From: an uncultured Eubacteriales bacterium
GTDB lineage: Bacteria; Bacillota; Clostridia; Oscillospirales; Oscillospiraceae
Direction of reading: 5' to 3'
NCBI GenBank assembly: GCA_934567745.1
Contig: CAKTJM010000070.1
Coordinates: forward strand, 1 to 9,308
Length of the DNA: 9,308 bases
Position 1 is the first letter of the stretch; every line of letters begins with the position of its first letter. Of this stretch, positions 5,474 through 9,308 are shown piece by piece. The position numbers and the translations under genes were made by a program. A model generated the notes under the pieces. The model searched no databases, was not told the DNA's origin, and saw nothing but the letters and a program-made list of their open reading frames with translations.

Positions 5474-6062
5474 TCTGTGGACGATCGAGGAGGCCCGCTT
5501 CGCCGAGGGAGCCGGGACCATCTGCGGCGTCGATGAGGCCGGGGCCGGTCCGCTGGCCGGGCGCGTCTATGCCGCGGCGGTCGTGCTGCCGCGCGGCTGG
5601 AGCCACCCGTGGCTCGACGACTCCAAGAAGGTCACCGAGCGCCGCCGCGAGGCCCTGTACGACATCCTGATCCGGGAGGCCGCGGCCTGGTCCGTCGCCT
5701 GGGCGGACGAGCACGAGATCGACGCGATCAACATCCTCAACGCCCGGATGCTGGCCATGGACCGCGCGATCGCGGGCCTGCCCACGCCGCCGGACCTGGC
5801 CCTGATCGACGGCAACCGCTGCACGGGCATCCGTGGCCGCTGCGAGACGGTGGTCCACGGGGACGCGCAGAGCGCGTCCATCGCGGCGGCGTCCATCCTG
5901 GCGAAGGTCTCGCGGGACCGGTACATGCTGGAGATGGCCGAGCGCTATCCCCAATACGCCTTCGAGCGCCACAAGGGCTATCCCACGAAGCTCCATTACG
6001 AGCGCCTGCGGCTCTACGGTCCCTGTCCCATCCACCGCCTGACCTTCCTCAAGAAGCTATGA
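5466..6062 (+). CDS. rnhB: Ribonuclease HII
   Basis: This 198-residue enzyme cuts the RNA strand of RNA-DNA hybrids and single ribonucleotides in DNA. Catalytic carboxylates are D23 and E24 in GVDEAGAGPLAG, D115 in ALIDGN and D133 in VVHGDAQSASIAAASILAK. The KVSRDRYM and HKGYPTKLHYERL blocks are typical of RNase HII. The usual DEAGRGPLAGP block is altered: Ala replaces the Arg of the GRG motif and Arg replaces the Pro after LAG. ATG 5466 is chosen because family homology begins with the following residues and a GGAG-type site (GGAGAAGGGG, about 5449-5458) precedes it. It overlaps rbgA by 8 nt and yraN by 4 nt (ATGA). Confidence 0.94.
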   Translation: MADLWTIEEARFAEGAGTICGVDEAGAGPLAGRVYAAAVVLPRGWSHPWLDDSKKVTERRREALYDILIREAAAWSVAWADEHEIDAINILNARMLAMDRAIAGLPTPPDLALIDGNRCTGIRGRCETVVHGDAQSASIAAASILAKVSRDRYMLEMAERYPQYAFERHKGYPTKLHYERLRLYGPCPIHRLTFLKKL

Positions 6063-6427
6063 GCGGCGGCGACAGACAGGCCCTGGGCCGCTGGGGCGAG
6101 GACCGGGCGGCCCGCTGGCTCCAGATCCGCGGCTATCGCATCGTGGCCCGGCGCTACCGCCGCCGCGGCGGCGAGGTGGACCTGATCGCGCAGCAGGGAG
6201 AGTTCCTCTGCTTCGTGGAGGTGAAGCTCCGCCGCGACGCCCGCATGGGCGAGGCGCGCGAGGCCGTCGATCGGCGCAAGCAGGAGCGGCTCCGCACCGC
6301 CGCCATACACTATCTAATAGAATATCCCACCGACCTCCAGCCGCGCTTCGACGTGATGGAGGTCTATGCCCCGGAGGGCATGCAGACGCAGCGGCCGGTC
6401 ATCCGGCACTGGCCGAACGCCTTTTGA
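6059..6427 (+). CDS. yraN: YraN family (UPF0102) endonuclease-fold protein
   Basis: This 122-residue protein has the normal YraN length. The N-terminal helix LGRWGEDRAARWLQ and GYRIVARRYR lead into the nuclease-like core, with E39 and D41 in GGEVDLIA and the E-x-K motif FVEVK at 52-56. That is the arrangement of Holliday-junction-resolvase-like endonucleases. The biochemical role of YraN is not settled; its position next to rnhB is conserved across bacteria and suggests a DNA-related role. The start overlaps the rnhB stop (ATGA). It ends 52 bp before thrC with no terminator visible. Confidence 0.93.
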   Translation: MSGGDRQALGRWGEDRAARWLQIRGYRIVARRYRRRGGEVDLIAQQGEFLCFVEVKLRRDARMGEAREAVDRRKQERLRTAAIHYLIEYPTDLQPRFDVMEVYAPEGMQTQRPVIRHWPNAF

Positions 6428-6479
6428 CGGCCCTCCGACCGATAGGACCCACCCCCCGACAAGCAAGGAGTTGACCTGA

Positions 6480-7967
6480 ATGAAGTACATCAGCACCCGC
6501 AACAAGGACGTCTCGCTCACGGCCAGCCAGGCCATCGCGCAGGGCCTCGCCCGCGACGGCGGCCTGCTCACCCCCGAGGTCCTGCCCAAGCTGCCCGCCG
6601 GTCTGCTGGCCGACCTGGCCAAGCGCCCCTACGCCGAGCGCGCCGTCGCCATCATGGGCCTCTTCCTGGACGATTTCTCCGAGGAGGAGCTGCGCGCCTT
6701 CACCGCCGCCGGATACGGCCCCGACAAGTTCGACGACCGCCGCGTGGCCCCGCTCACCACCCTTGACGACGACACCTACTGCCTGGAGCTGTGGCACGGT
6801 CCCACCTCCGCGTTCAAGGACATGGCGCTCCAGATCCTGCCGCACCTGCTCACCGCGTCCCTGGTGAAGAACGACGAGAAACGCACCGTCTGCATCCTCG
6901 TCGCGACCTCCGGCGACACCGGCAAGGCGGCCCTGGAGGGCTTCCGCGACGTGCCCGGGACGAAGATCCTGGTCTTCTATCCCTCCGGCGGTGTCTCCGA
7001 GGTCCAGCAGCTCCAGATGCAGACCCAGCAGGGCGACAACGTCGGCGTCTGCGCCGTCCGCGGCAACTTCGACGACGCCCAGACCGGCGTCAAGATCCTC
7101 TTCTCCGATGAGAAGCTCCGCGCGGAGCTGGACGCCCGCGGCTACTTCCTGTCCTCCGCCAACTCCATCAACTGGGGCCGCATCCTGCCCCAGATCGTCT
7201 ATTACATCTCCGCCTACTGCGACCTGCTCGCCCAGGGCAGCATCAAAGAGGGCGACCTGGTGGACTTCTGCGTGCCCACCGGCAACTTCGGCAACATCCT
7301 GGCCTGCTGGTTCGCCAAGCAGATGGGCCTGCCCGTCGGGAAGCTCCTGTGCGCGTCGAACAGCAACGACGTGCTGACCGAGTTCCTCCGCACCGGCATC
7401 TACGACCGCAAGCGCCCCTTCTACAACACCATGTCCCCCTCGATGGACATCCTGGTCTCCAGCAACCTCGAGCGCCTGCTCTTCTTCCTCTCCGGTCAGG
7501 ACGACGCGGCCGTGGCCGCGTACATGCGCCAGCTCAACGAGGAGGGCCGCTATGAGATCGCCGACGACCTCAAGGCCAAGCTGCATGAGACCTTCTACGG
7601 CGGCTCCTGCGACGAGGTCCGCACCGCCGAGACCATCGCCGAGGTCTGGGACCGCTACGGCTACCTCATCGACCCGCACACGGCCGTGGCCTACCGCGTG
7701 ATGGAGGACTATCGCAAGGAGGGCGGTCCCCGTCGCCCCACCGTCTTCGTCTCCACCGCCAGCCCCTTCAAGTTCTGCGACAGCGTCCTGCGCAGTCTGG
7801 GCGTCACCGACGTCCGGCCCGGCCTGGACGCCCTCGATCAGCTCGCGGCCGTCTCCGAGCGCCCGGCCCCCGCGCCGCTGGCCGCCCTGCGCGACCGCGC
7901 GGTGCTCTTCACGGAGCTGGTCGACAAGGAGCGGATGCTCGACGTGGTGCAGGGCTTCCTGAAGTGA
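6480..7967 (+). CDS. thrC: Threonine synthase
   Basis: This 495-residue PLP enzyme converts O-phospho-L-homoserine to L-threonine and phosphate. The N-terminal MKYISTRNKDVSLTASQAI and RDGGLLTPE are standard. LWHGPTSAFKDMALQ at about 104-118 holds the PLP lysine K113. ATSGDTGKAA (142-151) and TGNFGNILACWFAK (about 262-275) form the cofactor and phosphate-binding loops. The full-length C-terminal part contains DPHTAVAYRV and STASPFKFCDSVL. ATG 6480 follows AAGGAG (6465-6470) by 9 nt. It sits after yraN and before a phosphoesterase gene with short gaps, so it is probably co-transcribed. I see no threonine-type attenuator or riboswitch in the 52-bp gap, which suggests constitutive expression here. 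Confidence 0.96.
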   Translation: MKYISTRNKDVSLTASQAIAQGLARDGGLLTPEVLPKLPAGLLADLAKRPYAERAVAIMGLFLDDFSEEELRAFTAAGYGPDKFDDRRVAPLTTLDDDTYCLELWHGPTSAFKDMALQILPHLLTASLVKNDEKRTVCILVATSGDTGKAALEGFRDVPGTKILVFYPSGGVSEVQQLQMQTQQGDNVGVCAVRGNFDDAQTGVKILFSDEKLRAELDARGYFLSSANSINWGRILPQIVYYISAYCDLLAQGSIKEGDLVDFCVPTGNFGNILACWFAKQMGLPVGKLLCASNSNDVLTEFLRTGIYDRKRPFYNTMSPSMDILVSSNLERLLFFLSGQDDAAVAAYMRQLNEEGRYEIADDLKAKLHETFYGGSCDEVRTAETIAEVWDRYGYLIDPHTAVAYRVMEDYRKEGGPRRPTVFVSTASPFKFCDSVLRSLGVTDVRPGLDALDQLAAVSERPAPAPLAALRDRAVLFTELVDKERMLDVVQGFLK

Positions 7968-7982
7968 CGGGAGGTCGATCAC

Positions 7983-8720
7983 GTGGCGCTGTACGTCATC
8001 GGCGACACCCATCTCTCCCTGGGCGCGAGCAAGCCCATGGACGTCTTCGGCGGGGCCTGGGAGGGCTACGTCGATAAGCTGGCGGAGGGCTTCTCCGTCC
8101 TGACCGAGGAGGACACCCTCGTCCTGGCGGGCGACATCTCCTGGGGGATGAGCCTGGAGGAGGCCGCGCCGGACTTCGCCTGGCTCGACGCCTGGCCCGG
8201 GCGGAAGATCCTGCTCAAGGGCAACCACGACTACTGGTGGACCACCGTGGCCAAGATGGAGCGATTCTTCGCGGAGCGGGGCTTCCGGTCCCTGTCGATC
8301 CTGCACAACTGCTGCCATCTCTACGGCGACGTCGCCCTGTGCGGGACGCGCGGCTGGTTCTATGAGGAGCAGGGGAGCCAGAAGGTCTTCCTTCGGGAGC
8401 TGCAGCGGCTGGAGACCTCGCTCAAGGCGGCGGGGGACCGGGAGAAGCTCTGCTTCCTGCACTATCCGCCGTTCTACACCGGCTACACCTGCCAGCCGAT
8501 CCTGGATCTGCTCGCGCAGTACGGGGTGCGGCTGTGTTGCTACGGCCACCTCCACGGAGGGAGCCACCGGCTCGCCCTCCAGGGCGACCGGGCGGGCATC
8601 GAGTACCGCATGGTGTCGGCGGACCACCTGAAGTTCCGCCCGATGCGCCTGCTGGACGGCCCCGGCGAAAAAAATGGTGAGAACGAGAAAAAAGGGCTGG
8701 TAATTCCAGCAGAAATCTGA
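7983..8720 (+). CDS. Calcineurin-like metallophosphoesterase
   Basis: This 245-residue predicted phosphohydrolase carries the two-metal motifs in order: GDTH (D8, H10), AGDISWGM (D51), KGNHDYWW (N81, H82, D83), FLHYPPF (H160) and YGHLHGG (H189, H191). The compact size and the ISWGM and NHDYWW blocks fit the cytoplasmic bacterial group I remember as COG1768; its natural substrate is unknown. The start is GTG at 7983, behind GGGAGG (7969-7974) with an 8-nt gap, and the YVIGDTH motif follows at once. It begins 15 bp after thrC. The last 20 or so codons (residues 226-245, GPGEKNGENEKKGLV) are A-rich and unlike the rest; they overlap the upstream part of the tig promoter. Confidence 0.9.
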   Translation: MALYVIGDTHLSLGASKPMDVFGGAWEGYVDKLAEGFSVLTEEDTLVLAGDISWGMSLEEAAPDFAWLDAWPGRKILLKGNHDYWWTTVAKMERFFAERGFRSLSILHNCCHLYGDVALCGTRGWFYEEQGSQKVFLRELQRLETSLKAAGDREKLCFLHYPPFYTGYTCQPILDLLAQYGVRLCCYGHLHGGSHRLALQGDRAGIEYRMVSADHLKFRPMRLLDGPGEKNGENEKKGLVIPAEI

Positions 8721-8726
8721 TATCAT
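8697..8726 (+). promoter_or_regulatory. Probable tig promoter
   Basis: TATCAT (8721-8726) is a fair -10. A weak -35 (CTGGTA, 8697-8702) is 18 bp upstream, preceded by an A-rich tract (8668-8693) that could act as an UP element. The site overlaps the end of the phosphoesterase coding region. A second AT-rich stretch, TATATA (8731-8736), is an alternative -10. Confidence 0.45.
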
Positions 8727-8748
8727 ACGGTATATATGCTGCAATACG

Positions 8749-8806
8749 ATGCCCTTTCGGGCCCAAGCGGGGCTGTCCGGGCATGTAACAGGAGGAAAAA
8801 AAGGAC
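8749..8806 (+). promoter_or_regulatory. Structured leader and ribosome binding site of tig
   Basis: ATGCCC (8749-8754) can pair with GGGCAT (8779-8784), enclosing a smaller GCCC/GGGC hairpin. Alternatively GCCC-TTTC-GGGC (8751-8762) forms alone. The outer stem ends six bases before AGGAGG (8790-8795). The 15 bases AACAGGAGGAAAAAA (8787-8801) are identical to those before rplS (4062-4076). Confidence 0.4.
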
Positions 8807-9308
8807 ATGAATGTCAAGAGCGTTGTTGAAAACAAAGAGAAATTCGAGGTCGAGCTGACCATCGAGGTCGGCAAGGAAGAGTTCGAGGCGGGCCTGGACA
8901 AGGTCTACCGCAAGAGCCGCAACAGCATCTCCGTCCCCGGCTTCCGCAAGGGCAAGGCCCCCCGGAAGGTCATCGAGGGCATGTATGGCGCCGGTGTGTT
9001 CTATGAAGACGCCGTGGAAGAGCTCTATCCGAAGGCCGTCGCCGACGCCGTCGAGGAGAAGGATCTGGATGTCGTCGCGCCCCCCATGGTGGAGGTGCTG
9101 TCCCTGGACAAGGACGGCTTCAGCTTCAAGGCTACCGTGACCGTTCGTCCTGTCGTCACCCTGGAGCAGTATAAGGGCCTGGAGGCCGACAAGGTCCTGC
9201 CCACCATCACCGACGCCGCCGTGGACGCCGAGCTCCAGCGCTACATCGACCGCGCCACCCAGCTCGTCGCCGTCGAGCGCGAGGCGAAGCTCGGCGACAC
9301 CGCCGCCA
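8807..9308 (+). CDS. tig: Trigger factor (N-terminal part, runs off the window)
   Basis: This is the ribosome-associated chaperone and peptidyl-prolyl isomerase that meets nascent chains at the exit tunnel. The first 167 codons are present. The ribosome-binding domain carries the signature GFRKGKAP at 45-52 within ISVPGFRKGKAPRKVIEGMYG, followed by FYEDAVEELYP. From about residue 160 (KLGDTAA) the PPIase domain begins and is cut by the window end. ATG 8807 is 11 nt after AGGAGG (8790-8795), and MNVKSV matches family starts. It has its own promoter and leader, so it starts a new transcription unit after the phosphoesterase gene. In many bacteria clpP and clpX follow. Confidence 0.95.
   Translation, partial: MNVKSVVENKEKFEVELTIEVGKEEFEAGLDKVYRKSRNSISVPGFRKGKAPRKVIEGMYGAGVFYEDAVEELYPKAVADAVEEKDLDVVAPPMVEVLSLDKDGFSFKATVTVRPVVTLEQYKGLEADKVLPTITDAAVDAELQRYIDRATQLVAVEREAKLGDTAA

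Noticed and set aside
6399..8744. A 781-codon open frame on the minus strand
   Set aside because: It is antisense to thrC and the phosphoesterase gene. Its repetitive V/A/G/E/Q/L composition is a mirror of GC-rich codons, and it has no convincing start site.
1..9308. CRISPR array, insertion sequence, rRNA or toxin-antitoxin pair
   Set aside because: I saw no regularly spaced repeats, transposase motifs, rRNA segments or paired small genes. The SMI1/KNR4-like remnant alone is not enough to call a toxin-immunity system.

Overview
The window looks like chromosomal DNA from a high-GC member of the Firmicutes (Eubacteriales, most likely Oscillospiraceae). The evidence is the gene order rplS - rbgA - rnhB - yraN, strong AGGAGG ribosome binding sites, sigma-A type promoters (TTGCCA/TTGACA, 17 bp, TATAAT) and GC-rich third codon positions throughout. 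The genus cannot be read from this sequence alone.

Layout. (1) Bases 1-895 are the disturbed part. On the minus strand, a gene with its own ribosome binding site starts at 420. It is frameshifted near 325-340, and after the shift it runs in frame from an SMI1/KNR4-like domain into a GNAT acetyltransferase that leaves the window. On the plus strand, about 435-658 looks like the 3' end of another gene with no start. A leftward promoter and two hairpin terminators follow. All of this lies just beyond the 3' end of a tRNA-Pro(GGG) gene (896-972, minus), a common integration site for mobile elements. (2) 973-3935: the tRNA promoter, a minus-strand Nudix hydrolase gene and, diverging from it, a two-gene BlaI/BlaR1-like module (winged-helix repressor plus M56 membrane metallopeptidase) joined by an ATGA overlap. 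The shared 163-bp control region holds back-to-back promoters and possible operators. (3) 3936-4510: rplS with its own consensus promoter, a structured leader and tandem terminators. (4) 4522-8720: a tightly packed run of rbgA (50S assembly GTPase), rnhB (RNase HII), yraN (endonuclease-fold protein), thrC (threonine synthase) and a metallophosphoesterase gene, with overlaps or short gaps and no visible internal terminator, probably one operon. (5) 8698-9308: promoter, structured leader and the first 167 codons of tig (trigger factor).

The genes from rplS onward are mostly housekeeping, with a theme of ribosome function, nucleic acid upkeep and nascent-chain folding. I found no clear new multi-gene system. 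The points most worth a second look are the chimeric, frameshifted locus beside tRNA-Pro; an M56 sensor protein that contains no lysine at all and so cannot carry the SxxK site of a beta-lactam sensor; a 16-bp element shared exactly by the tRNA-Pro and rplS promoters; and mutually exclusive hairpins after rplS.
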